64,000 bases of DNA from Triangularia verruculosa. Taxonomy: Eukaryota; Ascomycota; Sordariomycetes; Sordariales; Podosporaceae. Position numbers and translations under genes: made by a program. The notes under the pieces were generated by a model. That model saw nothing but the letters and a program-made list of their open reading frames with translations. It made no database searches and was not told where the DNA came from. This document shows positions 44,843 to 56,432 of this stretch, piece by piece (position 1 is the stretch's first letter; every line of letters starts with the position of its first letter). Location of the stretch: contig MU863942.1 in the NCBI GenBank assembly GCA_033296885.1, positions 62,001 through 126,000 on the forward strand. Reading direction: 5' to 3'.

Positions 44843-46403
44843 ATGATGATGAAGCAGTATCTCCAGTACCTGGCCGCAGGTTCCCTGATGACCGGCCTCG
44901 TCGCCGGTCAGGGCGTCGGCACCCAGCAGAGCGAGACCCATCCCCGTCTCACCTGGAAGAGGTGCACAGGCAAGGCCAACTGCACGGCTGTCCAGGCTGA
45001 GGTCGTCATCGACTCCAACTGGCGCTGGATCCACACCTCAGGCGGCACCAACTGCTATGATGGTAACTCCTGGAACACCGCTGCCTGCAGCACGGCCACC
45101 GACTGCGCTACCAAGTGCTTGATGGAGGGTGCCGGCAACTACCAGTCGACCTACGGCGCCTCCACCAGTGGCGATGCGCTCACTCTCAAGTTCGTCACCA
45201 AGCACGAGTACGGCACCAACGTCGGCTCTCGTTTCTACCTCATGAACGGTGCCACCAAGTACCAGATGTTCACCCTCATGAACAACGAGTTCACCTTCGA
45301 CGTCGATCTCTCCACCGTCGAGTGCGGGCTCAACTCGGCCCTGTATTTCGTGGCCATGGAGGAGGATGGTGGCACTCGCAGCTATCCCTCCAACAAGGCT
45401 GGTGCCAAGTACGGCACTGGTGTAAGTTTTTGATATTTATACCTTGCCCTCCGCTGCCCTGTATACCAGCCACTGACATGATGGGGAAAACAGTACTGCG
45501 ATGCCCAGTGTGCTCGTGATCTCAAGTTCGTCGGCGGCAAGGCCAACGTTGAGGGCTGGAGCCAGTCGAGCAACGACGAGAACGCCGGTGTCGGTCCCTA
45601 TGGCGGTTGCTGCGCTGAGATCGATGTCTGGTATGTCGAACCGACCTCATTTTGTTCCCCCCTCGAGCGAAGGAAAGGAATTGAGCTAACACACAAGACA
45701 GGGAGTCCAACGCCCATGCATATGCCTTCACTCCCCACGCCTGCGAGAACAACAAATACCACGTCTGCGAGCGTGACACATGCGGTGGCACCTATTCCGA
45801 GGACCGCTTCGCTGGTGGCTGCGACGCCAACGGCTGCGACTACAATCCCTACCGCATGGGTAACCCCGACTTCTACGGCAAGGGCAAGACCGTCGACACC
45901 AGCAAGAAGTTCACCGTCGTCACCCGCTTCCAGGACAACAACCTTGAGCAGTTCTTCGTCCAGAACAACCGCAAGATCACCGCTCCCGCTCCCACCTTCG
46001 ACGGCATTCCCGCCAGCCCCAACCTCACCCCTGAGTTCTGCTCGACTCAGTTTGATGTCTTCACGGACCGCAACCGCTTCCGTGAGGTCGGCGACTTCCC
46101 CCAGCTCAACGCTGCCCTCCGCATCCCCATGGTCCTTGTCATGTCCATCTGGGCCGATCACTACGCCAACATGCTCTGGCTCGACTCCATCTACCCCCCT
46201 GAGAAGGAGGGTGAGCCCGGTGCCGCCCGTGGCCCCTGCGCCCAGGACTCTGGTGTCCCCTCTGAGGTCAAGGCCAACTACGGCAACGCGTACGTATCTT
46301 GCCTCCCTTTGATGGCCATGATGCATGTACTGACAAATATAACAGCAAGGTTGTTTGGTCCAACATCCGCTTCGGCCCCATCGGCTCCACTGTCAACGTG
46401 TAA
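44843..46403 (+). CDS. GH7 cellobiohydrolase without carbohydrate-binding module
   Basis: A secreted reducing-end cellobiohydrolase (Cel7A/CBHI type) of 453 residues. A signal peptide (to LVAGQ) precedes the mature GVGTQQSETHPRLTW. The catalytic ExDxxE is in CCAEIDVWESN: Glu235, Asp237 and Glu240. Cys-rich cellobiohydrolase loops are present (DTCGGTYSEDRFAGG, CDANGCDYNPYRMGN), favouring a cellobiohydrolase over an endoglucanase. The protein stops after RFGPIGSTVNV, so there is no linker or CBM1. Introns are 45422-45493, 45631-45701 (inside the catalytic Trp codon) and 46290-46345. The first of three consecutive ATGs is taken as start. It is convergent with an AA9 gene. Confidence 0.97.
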
Positions 46404-47273
46404 AAAAAAAAGAGACCTTTGTCGGCAGGAAAGCAAGACCACCACCCAAAGGAAGACAGCGGCAGCGGTGACGAAAATAGCCATCGAGGATTATCTCTAT
46501 GTTTGGCTGCTATTGTTGCTGCATGTAGCGAATATCCTTTCACTTTCAACGCACATAGTTACTTTTTTTCATCAAGCCCAAGAATGTATCTAGTTCCCCC
46601 TTATCCTGCATTTGCCATGTAGAATGAACATGTATGATGCCCCGAGAAAGCAGCCAACTGTGTAATGTACCATATCTCACCCAAAACACAACACCTTTCT
46701 TTATGAAATATCGATATGAGGTAAAACCCTCGCAGCTACCAGTGTCTGTGATGGAGAGCCCATAGCCCCGGACCTTGTTGTAGCTGTCTTGACCGGTACA
46801 ATCGCTAATGGCAAAGCGTCCCACAGCAGTCACACCAAAGGTACAAGTCAGATCCAACATTGAGTAAGTTGCCGTACGTATTAGGTGATCACTGTGCTCT
46901 AAGAGGATGTGACTACTTAACACGGTAATAGAGGGACAAGACCCGTGGGCAGTCCTGAGCGCCCCGCCACCAACCACATGCGCGGAGATGTGTCTCAAGT
47001 TAGTTACATTATTTCAACAAGATACAGGCTTCTTGCGAGTGGAGTCAAAGAGCAGCCTGGTGTGGAGGGGACCATGACTAGGTGTCTACAGAAACATCAG
47101 AAGCATCGAGATCTTTGCATTTCAAGTTGCAAGTGTTGGGTACCTAGGTACTGTGGTTACATGGAAACCGAAGATGCTGCGAGACTGCAATTGCTCCTGT
47201 TCTGTATCTTGTTTCATCCGTAATCTCAAAACCCACTCATCTCCTTCATTTGACCTCATCCAAACGAGCAGTT
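46404..47273. other. Intergenic between convergent GH7 and AA9 genes
   Basis: 3' flanks of both genes. It contains TACCTAGGTA at 47141-47150. No gene is seen. Confidence 0.5.
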
Positions 47274-48151
47274 CTAACCCTGCCAGAGAGCAGGCCCAGG
47301 TGCGCGATACGACTCCGGTTGGATGTTGTAGATATTAACCTGGATTCCGGGGTCGTTGGATCTGGTTGAAGTGTATCCAGTTAGTGACTGGATGACCAAA
47401 CGCAATGGACATCGCAGGATATGGCTTACTTATATGCCCCAGGGAGTGCGACAGTTGGGCCGGGATTTCCGTTGCCTCCATTGGTAATGTTGATCTGTGA
47501 GCAAGACAGGTAGAACTGTGCCTTGTTTGGTTGACTAGCCATATGCAAAGCAATTTGTTCGACCCTCAGGAGGTATTCGCCGTTTGGTGTAGCAGCTGGG
47601 ATGACAGCGGGATGAGTAGCATAGGTGTCTGCCTGGGTGTTAGGTCAAGTCCAGAATATGATGGTAGGTATAGAAACGTACTCTGAGCCGGCCAAACAAG
47701 CTGTTTGTTAGCGTCCTGATACGGCATGGTTGATGCGAACTTCCACCAAACGTTCCCGGACCCATCCCAGGTTTTTGCCGACGAACCTGCGGGAACACGA
47801 GCAAGGTAATACTGTGTCGGCCCAGGGTGGTTGATTTGTTGAGTGGAGATGTAGTTCACCGTAGCGCCTGCAGGAACTGTGGCAACTTGGGGAGCTGTGG
47901 AAGAGGAATAGCATCTGATATCTCCGCTGCTGGGGTTCTCGATACCCGACTTGGACTGTGCATTCTTGGTTTGACGGGTAACCTGCCAATCGCGGTCCTC
48001 TACCTGCTTGCCGTTGACAACAAGTCTGGGAAAGGTGTCTTTGTAGCTGGGTTAGCTCTTCATGTTGATCGGGCAGTTAGGGCTAGATTTACGACTTACA
48101 ATGGGCCTCAACAGCAACTGCTGCGACCGACAATCCGCTGAGAAACTTCAT
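47274..48151 (-). CDS. AA9 lytic polysaccharide monooxygenase (LPMO, formerly GH61)
   Basis: A secreted copper enzyme of 231 residues that oxidatively cleaves cellulose or related glucans. Signal peptide MKFLSGLSVAAVAVEA is followed directly by His17, the N-terminal copper-brace His (HYTFPRLVVNGK). The second copper His is His88 in INHPGPTQYYLARVP, and the axial Tyr is Tyr176 in AQFYLSC with Gln174. The C-terminus is PGIQVNIYNIQ...GPALWQG with no CBM. Introns are 48039-48099 (right after the His1 codon), 47629-47681 and 47362-47429. The AG used for the last acceptor restores frame. It pairs convergently with the GH7 gene, consistent with joint cellulose breakdown. Confidence 0.95.
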
Positions 48152-48847
48152 TTTGTTTGTGTGATCTGACAGCCTGGAAGTGATCCGTCAACCGCAAACG
48201 AGGTTCGTTACGGAGAGGGACCTTCCATAGGTAGGTACTTATACGCAGGGTACCCAGGGTCGGTCGGTCATCTCAAATACCACCATTGAGCGTTTCCTCC
48301 TCTGTCGGATGTACAATGGAATCACTAGTTCCAAATCTGAAAGTCGGTAGCATGACTCCGTGCCCAACCACACATCTGCCTATTAGGGGCCACCAAGCCT
48401 CTTGGGCTTTCAAGCTGTCCAAATTTAGCCAAATTTACCAGGCTTGCAGGTGGGATCGGTAGTTGAATAGATTGAGTGTGACCACCTGATATATTGTCAA
48501 CGGCTTTCAAATCCGGCATTCGTCTGTCCGTCACTATTATTGTGCTCCATCCACACTAATCCCCAAATCCTGTGCCACGATGTACCTATGTATCATGCCA
48601 CATGCGTAGGCGACTTCTCAAGAAAACCTGTAGAGGCCGCTATCCAATATCATTGAAAGGCTAGAGGCCATGTCACAGAACCACGAAAGACAAGAAAATT
48701 ATTTGCAATTATCAAACATCTATGGGCTAACTATCTTTCGAAATTCAACCCTCTTCTATTATGGCGATCGGCCTTTGTTCCAGATTTCTTCGGGGCATGG
48801 TGAGCCCTGAGCCTTTTGAGCTTGTCGTCACTGAAAGAGGCTCTCTG
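48152..48847. other. Intergenic, AA9 promoter and 3' flank of the NACHT gene
   Basis: No gene. It contains a TATAAG element for AA9 (48238-48243) next to ATAGGTAGGTA. Confidence 0.5.
48238..48243 (-). promoter_or_regulatory. Possible TATA box of the AA9 gene
   Basis: TATAAG on the minus strand lies about 87 bp upstream of the AA9 start codon. Confidence 0.45.
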
Positions 48848-50519
48848 TTACAGAGCACCCATTTCCTTACACATACACCCCCTGGCCATCTCTTTGTTGT
48901 AGTCTTGTTTCACAAACATGTGGAAATTCTGAGTGAACACCATTACGGAAGAGATTCCTTCCAAAATCTCAAACCCAAGCAACCCTGCACTGGCTATCAG
49001 TATCATGTCCAGGGCTCTAGGCTCGACATCCAACAGCTTCACGAATCCATGTTTACAACCACCTTCATCTTCCCGGATTAGCTTGCGCCGTAGACTTTCC
49101 AGCTTGAGCTTCCCAGTCACAGACTTCCCAACAAAGCGGATGGCGTGAAGACCCAGTGCTGCTCTTTTACGAACATCCTCCTCAGGGCAATGGATTGCTT
49201 GCCTTTGGATTGGCAACAGGAGGGCCTGAAACATGGCTACAACGCCTGGGGGGAGCCTGTCATGGAGAGCAAGCGCCGTGTTCGAAGTTTCAGCATGGTC
49301 GGAGATGAATCTGATCCTCTCCAGAGCAATGCTGATATTTCCGTTTGCCAACGACAGTATCCGGTGGAGAAGCTGTTTGGCCTGCACTGCTTTACCGTCT
49401 TTAGAAAGCAATCGTTTGCCAAAAGGTGAGAGTGGGGGGTACTCCTCTTCATCTAGCCTGCCTGGCCAAAATCTTCCGTGTTCTAGCTGCAAATGATGAA
49501 GGACAAACAGCTCATGTGCCGACTCGTCTGACCTGTCGAAGTCAAGGTACAAGGGGCGAGTATGGTAAGTAAACATTGCTAGGTCATGGCCGCAACCCCT
49601 CCCGGCATCTCTACACCTCTCACAAATGTCAAATGTGTCCTTCTGATGCCCGGAATCCTCGCATCTCCACCAAGTCATAAGACCGTGATGAACATCGGTC
49701 TCGCTATGTTCAAACTGGTCCTCACATGCCGACTCCGAGTCGCAATGGGATCCCTCGTCATCAGAGTCGTCATCGCGACTCTCCTCGTTCAGATCACAGC
49801 GTATTCTTTCTTGTTTGAAGGATATGCGCGAGGTTATCATGACGTTGACGTGCATGTCTTCTCGTAATCTGCGGCCTAATACTTCGTTTTCGAAATTGTG
49901 ATATTCGGCCGGTGATACTTGCAACAGAAGATCTGCCTGATCTACCACCAGGAACCTTTTGCCAAAGCGGTGTAGTTTGAACCCTATCGCATGTAACAGG
50001 TTTTCCTGCCATGTTTGCGTATCTATGTCGGTTCCGATTTGCGGGGAGGCAGGAGGTGAAAGACTGGCATCCAAGTTCAAGTGTGAGTCGATCTGTCTCT
50101 GAAGCTCGAGCAAAAAGCGGACTGTGAACGGGGCGCAGGGTTCATCCGGCCGATTGGGGTTGGGTAGTTGAAGGAAGACAGGTAAGACGACGGTTGGTTT
50201 CACCATCTCTTCGTCAGCGTTGTAGGGCTGAGACAGGTCTTGGACTACCAAAGTGGAAAAGGATGTCTATTGCACCCTCTGTGTCAGGTTATCTGGGTAC
50301 CTAGGTACTTTTGACGAAGGGGCACCCCTCGTCTGTCATCGATCATCTTACCTTTCCTGAACCAGGCCCTCCTAGTACTCGAAGAAGATTCGGCTCTTCA
50401 CCTTCTGTAAACCGTTTGTACACCGAGCTGGCGAACACCGAGTCGAAAAGTGGTCTCCATATCGTTGTCACTGATCTTGGTGACCGATTCGAGATGGTAA
50501 TTGAATCTGCAAAGCCCAT
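48848..50519 (-). CDS. Compact NACHT-type P-loop NTPase with inserted ZZ-like zinc cluster
   Basis: A protein of about 528 residues in two exons (intron 50267-50351). The first exon ends exactly at the P-loop Lys (RVLGGPGSGK) and the second resumes with TSFSTLVVQDL, giving Walker A at residues 50-57. Walker B is FLVVDQADLLL (Asp165, Asp168) and sensor 1 is VMITSR (199-203). Between these and the winged-helix part (LHDRLPPGVVAMFQALLLPI) sits a Cys/His-rich insert, TFDICERCRDAGRGCGHDLA (Cys258, 271, 274, 281, His283), resembling fungal ZZ zinc fingers. Only ~45 residues precede the P-loop and no ANK, WD or TPR repeats follow. It belongs with fungal NLR/STAND proteins of non-self recognition. 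An upstream effector exon could exist, but none is convincing. Confidence 0.78.
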
Positions 50520-51201
50520 AATTCAGATAAGAGCAAAATAGAAGTAGCACCCATCGAGGAAACGAAGACAAGGCAAGACGTTGAAGATATCCTGGTGGTT
50601 TTTGTGGTTAAACCATGTCCATGAATCTCAGTTGGTGTCACATCCATCAACAGGACCCTACATTAACCCCTGCCTTGCATGAGCACCCCTACCTTATGCA
50701 TGGTCCCGGCAGCATTCGATCCCACAAGGCTGGGTACGACATTGGTGCCTGCTGCGGGGGAATGAACTGGATACCTGATGTGAAGTCAACCGGAAATGTG
50801 GGCAACAAGTCAGCATTTGGGGGCTGAGCAAGCAGGAGTTTGAAACCAAGCCTTTTGCAAGCTGCAAAAGAGTGGAAATGAGTGCTCTTAAAAGAGTTAG
50901 CGGCGGTCTATGGGCTATGCTGATTGGCCATGTGCTGACAATGCTACTCCTATTTTTGGAGGAAGGATTACTGCCAAGCATGCAGACATGATGAGAGCTA
51001 AAGAAATGAGGCTCACCACTCACCAAAGAGGGCAATGCTGAGGGGGGAAAATGGTCCTGCATTGCGGTCCGATCAGGTTATGCCACACTGAGGGGCACCA
51101 AAATCGTTAAATGAACGTGTAAAGTCCCAAAACCGATTCAGCTGTCTGACCTTGCCGTTTCCTCCTTGTGGGAAGTTCATGCCATTATAATTGGCGCCAA
51201 A
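50520..51201. other. Intergenic between NACHT and S41 genes (divergent)
   Basis: No supported gene. Short minus-strand open frames could in principle hold an upstream exon of the NACHT gene. None shows a recognisable effector domain. Confidence 0.45.
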
Positions 51202-54095
51202 ATGCTCCCAATCATTTGGTATGCGTCTTTTCTCTTTGGACCCCTCGCTGTTGCTGCTCTTCCTGGATCCCGCACGCCAGCTCCGTTTCTCGAAAAGCGC
51301 CAATCAAGCGACAGACCATGCGGTTTACTTTTTGATACTATCAAAGAGGATCTTGCAGAAAGTAAGAACCTACCAAAAGCTGGGCCTCTTCTGGGTTCGA
51401 GCTGCTGACCTTGATTTGCATTGCACCTGTAGAAAAGTTTCCTCTTTTCCTTGCTTCGGACGTTTACGCCTGCCTGATAACTGTCCCCTTTCTTGCCGAT
51501 CCGGCTCTCCGATTTATCGAGTACTATAACACAACGTTGCAGTTTCAAAGCACGCTGCCTTATCTCAAATATCCCCCAGGAGAATACCAGCAACCAGCGA
51601 TAGATATCTTCAAAGAGTTACAAACAGTGAAGGAAAAAGTTCAATCAGGTGTCTACAAGAATCAGTACGACTTCGAAAATGACATTCTCAAGATTGTTTA
51701 CCTGGCCCATGACGGTCATCTCTCACTGAACTTTGGGATAAGTTCGGCCTTCGTCTTTGCCAGTTCCGTCGACATCGTGTCTGCCTCGGTCGACGGGGAA
51801 AAGCTGCCGAAACCCTACATCAAAAGCCATGTTCTGGCCGCCCAGGAGGCAGAATTTGAGTGGCAGCCTTCGCCAATAGCCACGATCAACGGTGTGGAGG
51901 CGACCAAATACTTGGTGGATTTCGCAAGCAGGCAGTCTTTCGGAAATCTGGAACCCCACGCAGACTACAACCATCTTTTTGAGAATCCGGTCAACGACGT
52001 GCTCGGAGTCTGGGGAATCTGGGGAGGTAACAGCCGATTCTACCCCGGCAGCGGACTAGATGACAATATTCATCTAAGACTGGAAAACGGAAGTGAAGTC
52101 ACTGGCAATCGATGGCTGGCGCTCTTGGACGACATCCACAGCACTGGACCGTTGGAGACAGGAGGAGATATGTACAACTACTTTGTTCTAGGTATGGCTA
52201 TGTTCAGTTCCTCTTGTTGACTGCGGGAAGAGTCCCTCTAACAGAAAATTTTGACAGGCCTTTTACCAGCGAGCCATGATGCCGAGGACGATGATATCAT
52301 TGACTATGGGGGGCTCGATGATGCAGAGACTGCCAACAGTGACAAGACTACTTGGCTGGACCAGAGCGACGGGGCTTTCCCAGAGCCCAGCGTTGAACAA
52401 TTCGACCTGTTCACGACAGGTGGCGGCATACTTTCGGGCTACATTCTTCCCAACGACGTCGCAGTATTATCCGTGCCGTCCTTCGATCAGCACCCTGAAG
52501 CCGCTCTCAATTTCTCACTTACCGTCAAGGAGTTCATTGAAAGGGCCGAGGAAAGCAAAGCTAAGAAGGTGGTGATAGACCTTCAGCAGAATCGCGGTGG
52601 CAATACCGGCCTGGCTTTCGACACCTTCCGCCGGTTCTTTCCCTATGAGCCAGCAGACGCGCCATGGACATTTGCCGCAAGCAGGAGAAGAAGCCACAAG
52701 CTTGCCAATATCCTGGGCGAAGAAATCACAACGTGGTGGCAAAATCTCGATGAAGATGATGAAGATGACCTGAACCTCCAGTGGGACGAGGCAGCCAATG
52801 AATGGGTTTCCGTCACCCGAATCAATGCCGTCACCAACAAGACTTTCACCTCGTGGGCCGAATACTCCCCCGACGACACAAGCTACAGAGGAGACAGAAT
52901 GAGCAAAGTGGAGAGATATAACATGTCTGATACCAGGTTTCTCTATTCCGCATTCAGTGCCACGACAGCAGAGATGGATCCTTACGGATTCGGACTGAAT
53001 CCGGTGAAAAAAGGGACAAAACAGGTGTTTGATCCAGCAAACATTGTGTTGTTGACTGACGGGCTCTGCGCCTCCGCCTGCTCGATATTTGCGGAAATGA
53101 TGACTTCGGCTGGCGTCAAGACGGTCGTGGTCGGTGGCAAGCCCGAGTATACTCCTATGCAGGCGGTTGCAGGCACCAGGGGCGCGCGCGCGTACTCTGG
53201 CGAAGTCTTGGACTGGATGCTTCAGTTTGCCGGCACCCTGATGGCGGACAACTCGAGCCTGCCCAACATTCCCGCCAACCGTGAAACCAGAGACACGGGA
53301 TTCTGGATCCGCTATAGCGGTTTCAACCTGAGAGACCAAATCTCGAAAGCTGAATTCGACAAGGGAACTCAGATGGTACCGCTCCAGTTTGACTATTTGG
53401 CCGCTCATTGCCGCATCTTCTATACGATCCGCAACATCTACAACATGACGCAGCTGTGGCTCGATGCAGCAGCGGCAATGTTTGACAACTATCCCGGAGG
53501 ATGTGTGCGTGGGTCCACGGGTTATGCGGATGAAAGCCCCAGCACTCCAGCGACAAAGTCTCCGCTTTCCCATTTTGATAACGACGACACTGTCATACGT
53601 TTCGATGGAGAAAGAGGAGGCGGGGAAGACGAAGATTCAGATGAGGAAAACATCAACGAAGGCGATCTGGTTGCCTCCAGCTCGGTCATCCAAGCAGGCC
53701 TTCAGCCCTGTGTGATGCTTGCCAGTGGCAAATGGGGAGGTTGCCCCAAGAATCACAAATGTCGCGAGGTTGATGTCAAATGCAAGAGCTCGGAGAGAGA
53801 AAAGAACAGCATGGCCATGTTTTGTCTGCCTCCGTGTGTTTCTGGAAAAGTGGGCGCCTGTCAAGAATACCGTTCCAATCCTCTAAGATCCAGCGCTCTT
53901 CGATGCCGAGCAAGATCCCAGACTGAGACCAAAGAACTGGGATCCCTCAGTAGCTCAGCGACTCAGACAAAGGAAGGAGTGATTGGGCTTTGCCAGCCAG
54001 ACTGGGTGAGGTCCAAAGATTATTGTGTGAAGAAAAGCACCTCTTCCTCCAGCTCCAGCTCCGGGTCAAGTAACAAGGGCAATGACGCGAATTAG
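51202..54095 (+). CDS. Secreted serine peptidase of family S41 (CPAF-like fungal type)
   Basis: A large extracellular protein of 918 residues. It has a signal peptide (MLPIIWYASFLFGPLAVAA) and a probable kexin site (FLEKRQSSDRPC). The N-terminal region contains the family stretch YDFENDILKIVYLAHDGHLS and a PDZ-like segment (PIATINGVEATKYL). The S41 core includes VVIDLQQNRGGNTGLAFDTF and the nucleophile motif TDGLCASACSIFAEMM with probable catalytic Ser579. The C-terminal third adds an acidic linker, a Cys-rich segment (GKWGGCPKNHKCREVDVKC) and a Ser-rich tail. Introns are 51362-51432 and 52192-52257. The ATG at 51202 is chosen for the signal peptide; an in-frame ATG at 51166 exists. Confidence 0.92.
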
Positions 54096-54320
54096 AAGCA
54101 AAGAGAATAGGCAAGTTGGGAATACAATGAAATAGAACATATCTAATAGAATTTTAAATGACAACTTGGAACGAGAAACAATTAGGCAATTCATCATGCA
54201 TTGAGTGATGGAAGTACATCTAGATTACTGCCTCAGTTTCTCAGCCGCCCTGACCCCCTGAACCCCTGAGCTAGTGTATGATGCGTCCAACCTCATACCT
54301 TATCTTGATGAGCCGTGCAC

Positions 54321-55064
54321 TCAGTATTCGTCCAATCCAACAATCTGGGAAGGCCACAGTGATGCGTCTACGGGACCACAGTTGACTTCATGATTCGTGT
54401 ATTCCTCGTTTTCACTTGTTTCTTCGGAGCACGTGAGCGCAACTTCGGCTGTTCCCCTTGTGATGAACGTCCCGCTTGCTTCTGTTAGCTTTTATCTCTT
54501 TCATTATAAGGGCCCCCGATGCAAAATGGAGAGGGGCACGTACGATATCTCGCCTTCACTGCAGAGAATGGTCTCCTGGATTGACACTGCGCCACTGGCT
54601 TTGTTAAAGTGAAAGGCCACTTGAGACCCCTGGGGTGCCCCGTCGCTTAGTGAGCACAAGTACTCCTGCCCCCCATTGAAGAATCCAGCGTCTGCATTGG
54701 TATTGCTGGCCGCAGTGCAGTCGGCGGTGTAGGTGGTGGCGGTATTGCTCAAGTTAAAGGACACATAGCCCCAAGCATCATTGGATTCTTCACCGGGAAC
54801 AGTGACGACCGAGGACTGGAACTCGAGCTGAGAAATTGACCATTGCAGGTCGAGGATGGAGTTCCAGCACACCCCATCCCTTGAGAGAACCGGCTTCGGG
54901 GTGTAGGTAGGGGCCGGGGCTGCGGTGCTGTCGACTGGGACATCTTCTTCACGAGCCGAGATGACCTCGACCGCGCGACGATGAACAACATGGGCCGGAC
55001 CGGCAGCTACTGTGGTGGCACTGCTGGCCAAGACAATGGCAGGAAGCAGATTCTTGGTTAACAT
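54321..55064 (-). CDS. Small secreted six-cysteine protein, possibly Alt a 1-like fold
   Basis: A protein of 218 residues in two exons. Exon 1 (55064-54544) encodes a signal peptide (MLTKNLLPAIVLASSATTVAAG), a Pro/Ala-rich propeptide-like stretch, and CWNSILDLQWSISQLEF...YVSFNLSNTATTYTADC...EYLCSLSD...SIQETILC. The open frame runs past a good GTACGT donor into a short spurious tail. Using the intron 54457-54543, which has a CTAAC branch-like site and a CACAAG acceptor, the protein continues GTAEVALTCSEETSEN...EVNCGPVDAS. This brings the count of mature Cys to six. The strand-Cys order is reminiscent of the Alt a 1 (AA1-like) family of fungal secreted proteins. This is a resemblance, not a firm assignment. 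Confidence 0.75.
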
Positions 55065-56432
55065 CTTGTCGTGTACGTAGATGTCGAGAGGATTGGATGG
55101 ATGGGATGTCGGGCACGCAGGCAAAGGAGGTGAAGAAGTCTAGAGTTTGCCGCGTCAACAACAGGGTGCAGGCCGGGCATTATATAGCTAAGGAATACAT
55201 CTAGCCAACTTCAAGTCCCTTTGGTCCAGACTATTTTCGGCATCACGCTTCCACACATCACTCGCCCGTGTTTATCCATGATCTGATTCCCGTTGAGCCA
55301 AACTAAACCCAGTTTGAAGTAATGCAAAATATGTCTCCAAGTCCATCGCCCAAAACATGGATATCAACGGTTCTTAAGAGCGGTCGACGGTAGCGGTGAC
55401 CGTCATAGTTGCGATAATGTCACTTGTTGCGAGCAAGAGGCTTGCGGAGATACTACTGCTGGGCAAGGAGACATTGGTACCGAGAACCAGGGACCGCGCC
55501 ATCTGAAGGAATTGTCCGATTCCATTGTTGATAGGTTCGCCGGCAATGGTGTTCGTGCACCAGCAAATATCCGGAACAGCTTGTTCCGGTTGCTGCAACC
55601 TTGAATGCAGGACCAAACACTCGCAACCAGGTAAAAAAGGCCAAAATCACCAATGGAGTAAAGGTCACGGCCAGAAATAGCAAAACCGCTCCCAGATTCA
55701 GGTGAGAATAGATTAAGCCTCAGCTTCCCAACCGCGATATTGTCACCACCGCTGTCTTTGGTTTACATCGCAACCATGGACTGGATAAATTGTTTCCAGA
55801 ACCACGTGGATGGTAAAAATAGCAACTCCGGTGCTGAGACCACGATAGGCTGGTGGCAAGGGATTCTCCCCTGAGTTCGCGAGCGGAAACCTGGAAGCTT
55901 AAAAGGGGCGACCACTCGGCAGACTCTTGCCGTAGTTCTTGGTGTTTGCGATCAAGCATATCAGCTTGGAAGCTCTGACAAGCGTTTAACACTTTTCAGC
56001 AGCTCACTGAAAACTTGAACTCGACCAACTTTTCAAGGCTTTCCAGCCATCTATTAGGGGAGTCTTCAAAGAATTCATTCGTTGTCGATCGCATTCTACG
56101 CCGCAGTCTTAATATCAGTCCTTGTTAAAGAGCCAATGTGTCAAGCAGCCTTCTAGTTTTCTGGTTGACTATAGGACCCTCACGCAATGGTACATAACAA
56201 TAAATGTGCTTGTCGCCACGCGGCGTGCATCAAGGAGTGGGTTTAAAACTATCAAGAATCCAACTACCTTACTTCGTCCATGAGCGACAGGAGATGACCA
56301 CCAGCCAGTGCCTGTTCTTTGTCGCAAATATTTACCTGACACCACTTTTCCGATGGCACCCTATGCCACCTACTCAAGCCCGTCTCTCGGGACCGCTTCT
56401 CCCGGAGCTCCCCCTTTCCTCCATTCGGTACC
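55065..56432. other. Intergenic 1.4 kb, no confirmed gene
   Basis: It includes the TATA box of the small secreted protein (55181). Around 55374-55683 two overlapping minus-strand frames share a Cys-containing stretch (PDICWCTNTIAGEPINNG). It might be a gene relic but cannot be resolved into a protein. Confidence 0.45.
55181..55186 (-). promoter_or_regulatory. TATA box of the six-cysteine secreted protein gene
   Basis: TATATA lies about 117 bp upstream of the start codon. Confidence 0.55.

Noticed and set aside
52515..53573. Minus-strand 352-codon frame opposite the S41 peptidase
   Set aside because: It is antisense to the S41 catalytic core and is a shadow frame.
55374..55683. Two overlapping minus-strand frames with a Cys-containing stretch
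   Set aside because: They could be a relic of a small secreted protein gene. No start, signal peptide and splice combination gives a coherent product, so it is not called.
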